Shown piece after piece: positions 17,183 to 25,803 of a DNA stretch of 64,000 nt. The translations under genes were made by a program, and so were the position numbers. Below the pieces are notes generated by a model. That model was not told where the DNA came from. It ran no database searches and saw only the letters and a program-made list of their open reading frames with translations. This DNA is from Paenibacillus oryzisoli (GTDB lineage: Bacteria > Bacillota > Bacilli > Paenibacillales > NBRC-103111): positions 19,352 to 83,351 of the forward strand of contig NZ_LYPB01000082.1 in assembly GCF_001653565.1 (NCBI RefSeq). The letters are read 5' to 3'. The first letter of the stretch is position 1. The number at the start of each line of letters is the position of its first letter.

Positions 17183-17409
17183 CATCTATATATACGAATC
17201 AATGCTGAGTTGGGGCCTCTGCGGCATTCTCTTTCACAGCTTAATCCCTTCAGGAATTTTCACACTGAAAAACCAGTTTGCAAACATATATTCAACCTCA
17301 GCATTATGACGAAGCATATAACCGATGGAAGCTGAACCTAATTCAAGGGTCAAATCAGCTTCAGGGAGCTTTTGGACTGTTTTATGGAATTCCGTTGGAT
17401 TTCAGCACG
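17183..17409. other. Gene-free stretch, possible coding remnant
   Basis: A plus-strand frame near 17278-17400 reads like protein (for example YDEAYNRWKLNLIQGSNQ) but has no ribosome binding site and runs into the cysK terminator. It may be a fragment of a lost gene. Nothing else is recognisable here. Confidence 0.25.
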
Positions 17410-17450
17410 CAAAAAACCGTGAAAGGTGCGATTTCACTACCTTTCACGGT
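17410..17450 (-). terminator. Terminator of cysK
   Basis: On the minus strand ACCGTGAAAGGT pairs perfectly with ACCTTTCACGGT around an 11-base loop and is followed by six Ts. Confidence 0.9.
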
Positions 17451-17472
17451 CTATTCGGCTGTGTGAGTATGA

Positions 17473-18411
17473 TTATTCGAGCTCTGCAAACAACGCCGAT
17501 GACAAATATCGCTCCCCTGTATCCGGCAGGATGACGACGATCGTCTTCCCTTTATTCTCAGGTCGCTTCGCCAGTTGAACGGCAGCGAAAGCTGCAGCTC
17601 CAGAGGAAATACCAACGAGAAGCCCTTCGCTTTTGGCCAATTGGCGCGCCGTTTCCATTGCCTCTTCATTGCTAACCGTGAGGATTTCATCCACGATGGC
17701 CCGGTTGAAGTTCTCCGGCACGAAACCTGCGCCAATGCCTTGAATCTGGTGTACACCTCGCGTGCCACCGGACAACACAGGGGAATCCGCAGGCTCAACA
17801 GCCACAATTTGAACATCAGAATGCCGCTGTTTCAGAATCTCTCCTACCCCTGTAATGGTGCCTCCTGAACCTACGCCTGCTACAAAAATATCAACCTTCC
17901 CGCCCGTATCTCGCCAAATTTCTTCGGCGGTGGTCGTGCGATGAACCTCCGGGTTGGCTGGATTGCTGAACTGTTGAGGGATATAAGCATTAGGCAGCCC
18001 AGCAGCCAATTCCTTCGCCTTGCGAATAGCCCCCTGCATACCTTCTGAAGCAGGTGTGAGGACAAGTTCTGCACCTAGGGCTCTTACAATTTTGCGACGC
18101 TCTTCACTGAATGAATCCGGTAAAATAATGATCAATCGATAACCCAAGGCTGCTGCTGCAAAAGCCAGACCGATGCCCGTATTTCCACTTGTCGGCTCGA
18201 TAATGACAGTATCCTTATTGATTCTCCCCTTCCGTTCTGCTTCCTTCAGCATGGCATAACCGATGCGATCTTTCACGCTACCCGCCGGATTGAAATACTC
18301 TAACTTCGCGATAATTCGCGCATCAAGCCCTTGCCGTTTATTGAAATTCCAGAGTTCCAGCAGCGGTGTATTGCCGACGAGTTCTGTTAAATTATTATAT
18401 ATTTTGGTCAT
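17473..18411 (-). CDS. cysK: Cysteine synthase A (O-acetylserine sulfhydrylase)
   Basis: Cytosolic PLP enzyme making L-cysteine from O-acetylserine and sulfide. Lys47 in GSVKDR binds PLP; the substrate loop is [10 protein letters not shown]; the phosphate-binding turn reads [10 protein letters not shown]; the end [10 protein letters not shown] contains the serine that contacts the PLP ring nitrogen. The 312-aa length is normal. The ATG at 18411 is preferred because GAGG lies six bases upstream; an ATG at 18429 lacks one. It is monocistronic. No clear CymR box or T-box was recognised ahead of it. Confidence 0.95.
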   Translation of the reverse strand: MTKIYNNLTELVGNTPLLELWNFNKRQGLDARIIAKLEYFNPAGSVKDRIGYAMLKEAERKGRINKDTVIIEPTSGNTGIGLAFAAAALGYRLIIILPDSFSEERRKIVRALGAELVLTPASEGMQGAIRKAKELAAGLPNAYIPQQFSNPANPEVHRTTTAEEIWRDTGGKVDIFVAGVGSGGTITGVGEILKQRHSDVQIVAVEPADSPVLSGGTRGVHQIQGIGAGFVPENFNRAIVDEILTVSNEEAMETARQLAKSEGLLVGISSGAAAFAAVQLAKRPENKGKTIVVILPDTGERYLSSALFAELE

Positions 18412-18849
18412 GGGGGACCTCGCTTTCATGGGGTAGTATTAAACCGATACGTTTAGTAGGATATATAAAGTATAGCATCTGCTTCAAGAGAAATTAAATC
18501 AATAATCCTGATGAAGTCGTATGGGTTTTTCTTATATTGGGGAATTGGGGGATCTGATTGACAGGCCGTTGCGTCTTCCTGCGTACCTGATGATGGAGAT
18601 GTTACCCGCACTAGCAGGACAAAGGAAAAGTCTAACTGTATAAACTACAGCTAATTTTCGTGATCTCTCGGAAAAAGTGAGTTTAGATGGTTCGACCACC
18701 GCCATGCATCGGCGACATCGCGCCCAGGATTCGAGTGCGGCGATATACAGCACCCAATGCGTGAAGATTAGAAGAGAACTCTGGCGCGAAGATATGGTAA
18801 ACTAATTTCTAGATGTAAACTATCATTAATAGAGCAAGGAGTAGCAACT
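18412..18849. other. Gene-free stretch between cysK and exoA
   Basis: It holds the divergent control regions of both genes. One dispersed palindrome, AACTGTATAAACTACAGCTA, lies at 18634-18653. A TTGAAG/TATATC pair may be the cysK promoter, but it is weak. No gene was recognised. Confidence 0.5.
18634..18654. repeat. AACTGTA...TACAGCT imperfect palindrome
   Basis: A single copy of the dispersed palindrome family also found near 11284-11415 and 39071-39255. Confidence 0.6.
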
Positions 18850-19608
18850 ATGAAACTAGTATCTTGGAATGTGAATGGCTTGAGAGCCTGTGTGAATAAA
18901 GGGTTTACGGATTATTTCAAAGAAGTGGATGCAGATCTATTCTGTTTGCAGGAAACGAAGTTGCAGGAGGGGCAAATCGACCTCGATCTGGGTGAAGGTT
19001 ATAAGCAGTATTGGAACTATGCAGAGAAAAAAGGGTACTCCGGCACAGCCGTTTTCTCCAAAGTGGAACCACTTTCTGTCCGATACGGTATAGAAGAAGA
19101 TTCCGAGCCTGAAGGTCGCATTCTGACCTTGGAATTCGAGAAATTCTATCTCGTAACTGTATATACGCCGAATGCCAAGCGCGATTTATCCAGACTGCCC
19201 TATCGATTAGAGTGGGAAGATCGGTTTCGCGATTATTTAGTCGGGTTGGATGCGATCAAGCCTGTGTTGGTTTGCGGTGATTTGAATGTGGCCCATCATG
19301 AAATCGACTTGAAAAACGCCAAAGGCAATCATAACAATTCCGGCTTCACCCTCGAAGAACGTGGCAAAATGACGGATTTATTAGCCGCAGGCTTTCTCGA
19401 TACGTTCCGACACCTATATCCGGAGAGAACTGACGTGTACTCGTGGTGGTCCAATATGCCTGGCGTTCGTGCTCGGAATGTCGGCTGGCGCATTGACTAT
19501 TTCCTCGCATCTGTGCGCTTAGCACCTAACATCACGGAGGCATCGATCGCCTGTGATATTCTAGGGAGCGATCACTGTCCGGTAGTTTTGGAGCTAGACT
19601 TGGCGTAA
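18850..19608 (+). CDS. exoA: Exodeoxyribonuclease III / AP endonuclease ExoA
   Basis: DNA repair nuclease that cuts at abasic sites and trims 3' ends. The 252-aa length equals Bacillus ExoA. Active-site signatures of the exonuclease-endonuclease-phosphatase fold are all present: Asn7 (SWNVNG), Glu35 (LQETK), GDLNVAHHEIDL, the DYFLAS loop and the terminal GSDHCPV with the catalytic Asp-His. The ATG at 18850 follows AAGGAG. In Bacillus, ExoA also protects germinating spores. Confidence 0.96.
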   Translation: MKLVSWNVNGLRACVNKGFTDYFKEVDADLFCLQETKLQEGQIDLDLGEGYKQYWNYAEKKGYSGTAVFSKVEPLSVRYGIEEDSEPEGRILTLEFEKFYLVTVYTPNAKRDLSRLPYRLEWEDRFRDYLVGLDAIKPVLVCGDLNVAHHEIDLKNAKGNHNNSGFTLEERGKMTDLLAAGFLDTFRHLYPERTDVYSWWSNMPGVRARNVGWRIDYFLASVRLAPNITEASIACDILGSDHCPVVLELDLA

Positions 19609-19746
19609 ACGTGATAGCAGGGTGCCTGAAACCAATCCCCGACTTAAGGAGGAGCTCCCGATCCGACCTCGGTCGCTTCTGGAAATAACCCCCTGAGTGG
19701 TAAGATCGAATCAATAAGAATTTCGATAAGCTGTGAGGGATGCGAA

Positions 19747-20412
19747 GTGAAGAGAAACCGAAGAAGAAGACGGAATTGGTTGTTTGGTATTCTAGCTTTC
19801 CTAGCCGTCGGGATCGCGGTATATGCCTTGTTACTCTACGGAAACCCCGACGATATCCAAGATCAAGGCTTTGTTACCGCGAAAGGTACCATGCCTGATC
19901 TATGGTATACCGTGCTATGGTTTCACGCTGTTTCAGGTGGGATTGGGCTCGGCATCGGCTGGCTGCAATTCATCAAGAGGATTCGGCTCCGAGCGCCGAA
20001 TGTCCATCGCGCATTTGGCTATGTATATGCAACGATGATTGGGATAGCAGGTGTGACAGGTCTCTACATGGCCTATTATACGAGCGGTGGCTTGAGTGCT
20101 CAGCTTGGCTTTGGGGCACTTTCGCTCATGTGGTTGTACACACTGTATCAAAGTCTCAAGAGCATCATCGCTGATCGCAACCCGCGCGCGCATGGTCAAT
20201 GGATGTTGCGAAACTACGCATTGTCCTGCGCAGCGATCTCTCTCCGCATCATGATACCGCTAGCTGCCGTGTTCTGGGGGCTTACAGATACCAACGATAC
20301 GTTCGGCGTCATCGCTTGGATCTGTTGGCTGCCAAATTTACTCCTTGCAGAGATGATCATTCGCACTGGGATTCACAATTATAATAGAAGTAAAGGAGCG
20401 ATGTTGCATTAA
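19747..20412 (+). CDS. DUF2306 family membrane protein
   Basis: A 221-aa protein with a strongly basic N-terminus (residues 2-9) and about six to seven membrane helices. WYTVLWFHAVSGGIGLGIG with its conserved His, the NVHRAFGYVY motif, AHGQWMLRNYALS and a final WLPNLLLAE are hallmarks of DUF2306. The histidines suggest possible heme or metal binding, but this is not established. It starts at GTG 19747 behind GAGGG. The next gene begins eight bases after its stop. Confidence 0.85.
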   Translation: MKRNRRRRRNWLFGILAFLAVGIAVYALLLYGNPDDIQDQGFVTAKGTMPDLWYTVLWFHAVSGGIGLGIGWLQFIKRIRLRAPNVHRAFGYVYATMIGIAGVTGLYMAYYTSGGLSAQLGFGALSLMWLYTLYQSLKSIIADRNPRAHGQWMLRNYALSCAAISLRIMIPLAAVFWGLTDTNDTFGVIAWICWLPNLLLAEMIIRTGIHNYNRSKGAMLH

Positions 20413-20419
20413 AGTAAAC

Positions 20420-20932
20420 ATGAGCCACGATACTCTTCCGCTTATAGAAGACACTGCACTTATAACGGCTTGTTTCCAACCGATTATCCTCGCCTATAAA
20501 GAGATTCAAACCCGAGGCGAGGATTTCACCTCCGGTTTATTTCAAGAGCTTACCCCAGGCCAACAAGCCTTGTTCGCCTTCAACGTCTATCACACCCATG
20601 TTATTAAATCACAAGCTGACTTCTATTGGTGGAGCGCTTATTTCCTCGCTCAGCCAGCGAGATGGGCAGGTTTGTATCGCGCGCTGCGCTTTTTCGAGGA
20701 CCGCGCCACGCTTCCGCTCGTCGAGCAGATAGAGTCGCTCCTTCGGCAGCGAAACCACCCGGGAAATATTACTACCTTCGATATATCTACAACAGATCTT
20801 GAGCAAGACGCCGAACTGATGTCGGATGTCAGACCGCTCTATGCAGCTTTATTAGAAGCTTCGGAGATCACTCTACGTGGCATTGCTGCCTACATTCGAA
20901 ACCACACCGAGGCTTTTGTGGACTTACACTGA
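20420..20932 (+). CDS. Hypothetical protein, probably co-transcribed with the DUF2306 gene
   Basis: A 170-aa soluble, mostly helical protein not recognised. It has no signal peptide or membrane segment. LTPGQQALFAFNVYHTHVIKSQADFYWWSAYFL suggests an aromatic-rich helical core; about residues 90-125 are rich in charged residues. The ATG at 20420 has no good ribosome binding site (AAAGGAG is 17 bases upstream, inside the previous gene), so translation may depend on coupling. It overlaps the convergent VOC gene by nine bases. Confidence 0.65.
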   Translation: MSHDTLPLIEDTALITACFQPIILAYKEIQTRGEDFTSGLFQELTPGQQALFAFNVYHTHVIKSQADFYWWSAYFLAQPARWAGLYRALRFFEDRATLPLVEQIESLLRQRNHPGNITTFDISTTDLEQDAELMSDVRPLYAALLEASEITLRGIAAYIRNHTEAFVDLH

Positions 20933-21328
20933 TTCAGGATTAACAGCAAACAAGGAATGGATATTCCCATCCGGATCGGCAAAAAAGGCCGTTACATGTC
21001 CCCAAGACTTAACTACTGGCTCCATAATCGCTGTAGCTCCTTTGGCAACGTACTCCTGATAAAGAGCATTCAATTCTTCCGGTGAATCACATTGAAAATT
21101 GAACTCGAAAGATTGTCCTTTGCGCTCTTCTAGAAACGAAGGATGATCTTTCGTATTATCCGCCATAAGTGGCGTCGAGCAAATGGCTAGACGAACACCG
21201 CTATTATTAAATTCGACATAATCCGCTTCTTCCACCACGATATGAAATCCAAGCACATCCTGATAAAAACGGGCCAACCGTGCAACATCCTTCGATAACA
21301 TCGTGATACCTTCTAATTGAATTCTCAT
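20924..21328 (-). CDS. VOC (glyoxalase/bleomycin resistance-like) family protein
   Basis: A 134-aa metal-binding-fold protein with two beta-alpha-beta-beta-beta modules. ITMLSKDVARLARFYQDVLGFHIV starts the first and SPEELNALYQEYVAKGATAI the second, ending FFADPDGNIHSLF, where a metal ligand usually sits. No family member function can be assigned from sequence alone; fosfomycin or bleomycin resistance signatures are not evident. It converges with the preceding gene. Confidence 0.85.
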   Translation of the reverse strand: MRIQLEGITMLSKDVARLARFYQDVLGFHIVVEEADYVEFNNSGVRLAICSTPLMADNTKDHPSFLEERKGQSFEFNFQCDSPEELNALYQEYVAKGATAIMEPVVKSWGHVTAFFADPDGNIHSLFAVNPESV

Positions 21329-21413
21329 CGTGCAATCCCACCAGTTCTCGTCTATTTCCTAAAATTGTAACACGCACAACCGGATGGGATCAAGTGTTCT
21401 TATCGCAATAATT

Positions 21414-22640
21414 CTACTCAGCCAACAGCCCCTTAATGACAGTTCTCATCTGATCCTCCGTTAATGTCCCTACTCGATTATAGGCGACTCGACCCTGCTT
21501 ATCGACAAAGATGGAAACTGGAATCGAGCGGAGTTTGTACGCTTGCGTGACCTTCTTATCAGGATCGAGCACGACTCGGAAGGAATACGGATGTTCTTTC
21601 AGATATGCCGTTACCTTATCATGGCTTTCTCCGACATCAACCGCCAGCAAGACGAGATTTTCATCTTTGTAGTCGTGATAAACCTTCTCCATATCCGGCA
21701 TTTCTTTGATACACCATTTACACCAAGTTGCCCAAAAGTTGATATACACGTTCTTGCCCTTCAGATCGCTTAACGTCACCCGCTCGCCGTGTAAATCCGT
21801 TACCGTGAAGTCAATTGCACTCTCTCGTTCCTGCGCGTTAAGCACTAACGCATTGGGTGTTGTAGTCTCCTCTGTACTTTCCGGATTTGGTGACGCCGGC
21901 TGCAAGCTGGAGGATTCCACTTCTGCTTGTTCACTAATGCTATATGAGCTCGTTATAAAGGAAAGTGACTGATTCATCATTTCCATTCGATTCGTGAAAA
22001 CGAGAAGACCCATAAAGATCATAATGACACCGCTGATGATGGAAAAGATGGGCAGATATTTGGCTACCTTTTTCAACAATCGGGATATATGTTCGACTAA
22101 AAAGGCCGAAAGCACAAAAGGAACCGCCATACCAAGCGAGTAAGCCGTGAGCAGAAGGACGCCCTTCTGGATGGTTTCCATACTGCCCGCATAGATGAGG
22201 ATCGTAGATAGCATGGGGCCGATACAAGGTGTCCATCCTATTGCGAAGGCCATGCCGACTAGGAACGGACCTGTTTTTCTCACAGATGGGCCGCTAGTTA
22301 GGAGCCTCTTTTCGGAATACAACAGTTTGATCTTAAATATCCCTGTCATATGAAGCCCAAATAGAATGATAATCACGCCGCCAATGTGTCTGAAGATCGA
22401 TAAGTTGGATGTGAATATTTTACTAATTGAGCTTACGGAAATCCCTAGCCCTATGAACACAAGAGAGAAACCCAATATAAAAAACAAAGATTTATAGACG
22501 ACATGACTCCTGCCTTTGTTTGTAACCAAATCAGGCAGAGATGAGCCTACGATATAGCTGAAATACACAGGAATGAGCGGAAGAACGCAAGGGGATATGA
22601 ACGAAAGCAGCCCCGCTGAAAATGCCAAGATGAAATCCAA
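21414..22640 (-). CDS. CcdA-TlpA fusion, transmembrane thiol-disulfide reductase
   Basis: A 408-aa membrane protein that should move reducing equivalents from cytosolic thioredoxin to the outside. Residues 1-215 form a CcdA/DsbD-beta-like core with about six helices and two conserved cysteines, Cys18 (SPCVLPLIP) and Cys139 (GWTPCIGP). A low-complexity linker (235-265) leads to an extracellular TlpA/ResA-like thioredoxin domain (270-408) with Cys307-Lys-Trp-Cys310 and the cis-Pro in RSIPVSIFVD. These are its only cysteines. It starts at TTG 22640 behind GGGAGGAG. It is the last gene of a three-gene set; its partners are a surface thioredoxin and a dithiol-tipped stalk. Confidence 0.92.
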   Translation of the reverse strand: MDFILAFSAGLLSFISPCVLPLIPVYFSYIVGSSLPDLVTNKGRSHVVYKSLFFILGFSLVFIGLGISVSSISKIFTSNLSIFRHIGGVIIILFGLHMTGIFKIKLLYSEKRLLTSGPSVRKTGPFLVGMAFAIGWTPCIGPMLSTILIYAGSMETIQKGVLLLTAYSLGMAVPFVLSAFLVEHISRLLKKVAKYLPIFSIISGVIMIFMGLLVFTNRMEMMNQSLSFITSSYSISEQAEVESSSLQPASPNPESTEETTTPNALVLNAQERESAIDFTVTDLHGERVTLSDLKGKNVYINFWATWCKWCIKEMPDMEKVYHDYKDENLVLLAVDVGESHDKVTAYLKEHPYSFRVVLDPDKKVTQAYKLRSIPVSIFVDKQGRVAYNRVGTLTEDQMRTVIKGLLAE

Positions 22641-22676
22641 AACGCCTCTCCTCCCATGATCTTGTTCACCCTAATG

Positions 22677-22708
22677 GGCAAAATGGGCAGCCTTGCGGCT
22701 ACCCATTT
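22677..22708 (-). terminator. Weak terminator-like hairpin between the redox genes
   Basis: On the minus strand AAATGGGTAGCC pairs with GGCTGCCCATTT around a GCAA tetraloop, followed by only a short T-containing tail. It could cause partial termination before the CcdA-TlpA gene. Confidence 0.6.
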
Positions 22709-22714
22709 CAACTC

Positions 22715-25153
22715 TTATTTAAGTAAGTTGTATAACACTTGAGCAGCTTCAGCTCTCGTGGATAGGTTTTGCGGGTTAAGCTTAGCGTTATCCCCTGTAA
22801 GGATTCCACTCTCAACAAAGGACTTGAATGCTTCTTGTGCAAATCCTGCGATTTGGTTAGCATCCGTGAAACTAGACAATGTAGCTGCTGCAGTGCTTTT
22901 TGGAAGCTTATTTAGTACACCTAACGAGCGATGTAAAAGAGTGAATAGCTCCTCACGAGAGATGCTTTGATTCGGTGCGAATTGGTTTTCGCCTACTCCA
23001 CCTGCAATGTTAAGACGTTTGGCCGCTGCCAAATAAGGCGTGTAGTAGGTGTTGCCTGCATCCGCGAAATTATCTTTCGCGTTCTCTTCCGGCGCAATGC
23101 CGTATGCTTTTAATAGTAGCGTAATGAACTGCCCTCTCGTCAGCCTGTCATTCGGACTGAAATGATTCTCATCCGTGCCGCCGGCAATTTTATTCGCTGC
23201 TAAAAAGTTAATCGCTTTAGCATACCATGCTGAATCGGCTACATCTGCAAAGCCAGAGTTCGTGTACGTAATTACAACATCCGTCGCCGGACTTGGGTTA
23301 TACCCGTATTTGGCTGCATATCGCACTTGATAAGTACCTGTGGATAAGCCTGTCGTTTCGGTCGCTTTGGCTGCTGTGTATTTGGCAGCTCCAAAAAGTT
23401 TGTATTCCAACTGTGCGGTTGTGCCTGTGATTTTGCCATCCGCGCTCAATGAAGTTACTGCTGCTGTCGTGCCAAGTCCCGTAGGTGCTGCAGGTTGTTC
23501 CAAATTCAAGTCAATAATCGTAGATGGGCTTGGTTTGAAACCCGTCTTAGCTGCAACTCGCACGTAATACGTACCTTGTGTAAGTCCTGTAAGGGATGTG
23601 CCTGTTACGGGTGCATAGGCCTTATCTTCTGCGCGTTTGTATTCAAGAGCTGTGGATGTACCAATAATTTGACCATCTTTGCTCGCATCTGATTGTGGAG
23701 CTTTCCCAGTCAGTCCTGTAGGAGCACCTTGGTCAGCCGCACCTTGCAGTTCGGAGAAAGCACGATCAAGTGCTTCAATATAGTTGTTGTAATTTACGCC
23801 TTTTTTCCCGTTCAATTCATAATTAGGTTGAATATCCTTCCACGTGTACATTAATTCCACATGATCAAGAATTGGGGCTGGTTTGCCTTGAGCATCCTTA
23901 TGATCCTTATTGTAAATAAAGAAGTAAGGCACTTGCAGTTTGTTAGCCACATGTTCGGTACCATTCGCGTCTTTGTAGCTGACATTATTGCTTGCTTTGG
24001 CATACAGCGTTTCGATATTCGTTAAATAAGTATTGACTAGATCGACGTAACGATCGGCAAATGCTGCTCCAGTGGCTCTAATTTGAAGGAAATTGCTGCT
24101 ATCCGTTCCTGCTGGCACATCTGGCGTTCCGCCAATTCCCCCGTCTAGCTTCGTATCCCAGTTGTACACTTTGGTTACATTGTATTTCTTCGCATACTCA
24201 TTGACATACTTCGCAACTGCGCGCGTATTAGGGCACCAGGAGCATCCGAATAGGAACACGTAGTACCCTTCGCTTTGCAAGACGCTGTTCAGTTCGTCGT
24301 AGGTTACAGGATCAAGCACGATATCTTTATCCGCTTCGCCAAAGATCGTTTCTCCCGCGAATTCATTATAGGAGGAGGCAATATAGTTGTTATTCGTTTG
24401 TTCAGCTTGCAAGCCTGCTTTCAGGTTAGCTGGAACTGCATCGAATGCCGCGCTAACTTTCGCTTTATAGGCATCAGCTTTGGCTGTATCCACCACACCA
24501 TCTGTTAAAAGGGCATCAATTCCCTCTACAGAAGCAATGATTGGGGCATTGTCAGAGCCATTTTTGTTGTTTTTGTTGTATACGAATAAGTAGGGGGTTT
24601 GAATCTTTTGAGCTGTACCCGTCAAAGTTTTGGTAACTACGTTCGGCGCTTTGCCTGACGTTACGTCATTGCTGTATGTAACACTTTCTGAACCTTCGAT
24701 TTGCGTGCTGAGATTGGTCAAATACTTGTTAACCAGATCAACGTAGCGTCTCGAGATTGGATTATTAGCTGAATCAGCGATATCCGTCGCTGGATCCGCG
24801 CCATCTAACCGCGTATCGAAGTTATAGACGGACTTGATTCCTTTCGCTTGCGCGACTTCATTAATGTAACCGACAACGGATTGTGTATCTTTACTCCAAG
24901 CACCACCGAACAGGAAAGCATAGGTTCCATCGGAGTCTAGTAAATAATCAAGTTCATGATAGGTTGTTGTTTTAAAAACGTTCTTATCGTCAACGAGATT
25001 ATCATATTTTTGGTTAAAATAACTTGTATAAGTGCTGTTGAGTGGGGGTGTTGATGTTGCCGCGCTAGTTTGGTTCGTATGTAAAAAAGGGAAAACGAGC
25101 GTAGCAGCCAAGAGCAGCGTTGCGGCTTTTTTCGTCGTCGATGATGTAGTCAT
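22715..25153 (-). CDS. S-layer-anchored tandem thioredoxin-like protein
   Basis: An 812-aa exported protein. A signal peptide (1-31) precedes two related thioredoxin-like domains (about 55-245 and 275-470). The second has Cys304-Ser-Trp-Cys307 and cis-Pro409; the first has Gly84 and Ser87 at the cysteine positions but keeps Pro187 and the NFDTRLDG/NWDTKLDG strand. Two FN3/Ig-like modules (480-550, 556-630) and three SLH domains (633-812) follow, placing it on the cell wall. The CSWC pair are the only cysteines. AGAGGAG precedes the ATG. The gene lies between the stalk and the CcdA-TlpA genes, which suggests a reductive relay; substrates are unknown. Confidence 0.88.
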   Translation of the reverse strand: MTTSSTTKKAATLLLAATLVFPFLHTNQTSAATSTPPLNSTYTSYFNQKYDNLVDDKNVFKTTTYHELDYLLDSDGTYAFLFGGAWSKDTQSVVGYINEVAQAKGIKSVYNFDTRLDGADPATDIADSANNPISRRYVDLVNKYLTNLSTQIEGSESVTYSNDVTSGKAPNVVTKTLTGTAQKIQTPYLFVYNKNNKNGSDNAPIIASVEGIDALLTDGVVDTAKADAYKAKVSAAFDAVPANLKAGLQAEQTNNNYIASSYNEFAGETIFGEADKDIVLDPVTYDELNSVLQSEGYYVFLFGCSWCPNTRAVAKYVNEYAKKYNVTKVYNWDTKLDGGIGGTPDVPAGTDSSNFLQIRATGAAFADRYVDLVNTYLTNIETLYAKASNNVSYKDANGTEHVANKLQVPYFFIYNKDHKDAQGKPAPILDHVELMYTWKDIQPNYELNGKKGVNYNNYIEALDRAFSELQGAADQGAPTGLTGKAPQSDASKDGQIIGTSTALEYKRAEDKAYAPVTGTSLTGLTQGTYYVRVAAKTGFKPSPSTIIDLNLEQPAAPTGLGTTAAVTSLSADGKITGTTAQLEYKLFGAAKYTAAKATETTGLSTGTYQVRYAAKYGYNPSPATDVVITYTNSGFADVADSAWYAKAINFLAANKIAGGTDENHFSPNDRLTRGQFITLLLKAYGIAPEENAKDNFADAGNTYYTPYLAAAKRLNIAGGVGENQFAPNQSISREELFTLLHRSLGVLNKLPKSTAAATLSSFTDANQIAGFAQEAFKSFVESGILTGDNAKLNPQNLSTRAEAAQVLYNLLK

Positions 25154-25233
25154 GGTATTCTCCTCTGTGTTAGTTTCGATTGTTCTCTCTATTTATCTAT
25201 CTTCTATTTACTGATTTCTGATTGTGACTCCGA

Positions 25234-25803
25234 CTAGCAACCCTCTTCTTCGATATCGCAGTTCTCTTCATCTTGTGCAGCAGGCGCAGGCGTTGCAGCT
25301 GCTTTGGCAGGTGCTGGCGTAGCTGCCGGCTTCACTTGCGCAGGTTGTGGAGTCTCTGCGACTGCGGCTTTAGGCTCTTCTTTCTTCACCGGCTCGGCTG
25401 TTGGTTTAGGCTCTTCCTTTTTCGGTTCAGCCGTTGTGGTTACGGCTGCTGTCTTTACTTCAGGTGCCTTCGTGTTCACAGCAGTAGTTGCTGTATTGCT
25501 AGTTGTAGGTGCAGTTGTCGCTTCTACTGTTGCTGTAGCTGCTTGTGTTTGTGGCGCTTCTGCAACTGGCGTTGCAACTGCTTGCGGCTTCGTTTCAGCA
25601 ACCGCGGTTACAGCAGTGGCAGTCTGTGTTGAAGATTCCACTTTGGGATTTGCTGAACTGTTTTGCGTAGATGCAATAGAAGCCACGCCATTATCCTCTG
25701 TACTCTTCGAAGCAGATACCGTGACCGCATAGATGGCAATAAGTACAGCAATCGCTGCGAGTATTGCCAATAATTTAATTTTTGATCGTCCAATGTTAAC
25801 CAT
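25234..25803 (-). CDS. Membrane-anchored Pro/Ala/Thr-rich stalk with terminal C-X6-C
   Basis: A 189-aa protein of unusual design. A basic start and one membrane helix (residues 10-30) are followed by about 145 residues almost free of order, rich in Ala, Pro, Thr, Val, Glu and Lys (repeats such as EEPKPTAEPVKKEEPK). It ends in an acidic tail with Cys182 and Cys189, Cys189 being the last residue. There are no other cysteines. The stalk would span the wall and present a dithiol. The predicted product is therefore a tether or redox substrate; no family was recognised. A pause of 80 bases separates it from the next gene. Confidence 0.75.
   Translation of the reverse strand: MVNIGRSKIKLLAILAAIAVLIAIYAVTVSASKSTEDNGVASIASTQNSSANPKVESSTQTATAVTAVAETKPQAVATPVAEAPQTQAATATVEATTAPTTSNTATTAVNTKAPEVKTAAVTTTAEPKKEEPKPTAEPVKKEEPKAAVAETPQPAQVKPAATPAPAKAAATPAPAAQDEENCDIEEEGC

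Noticed and set aside
17278-17466. 62-residue plus-strand frame after the lipase gene
   Set aside because: Protein-like in part but no start signal and overlaps the cysK terminator; kept only as a possible remnant.
25304-25732. Long plus-strand frame opposite the stalk gene
   Set aside because: Mirror of the Ala/Pro/Thr-rich coding sequence; no start signal and only Ala/Val/Cys-rich translation.
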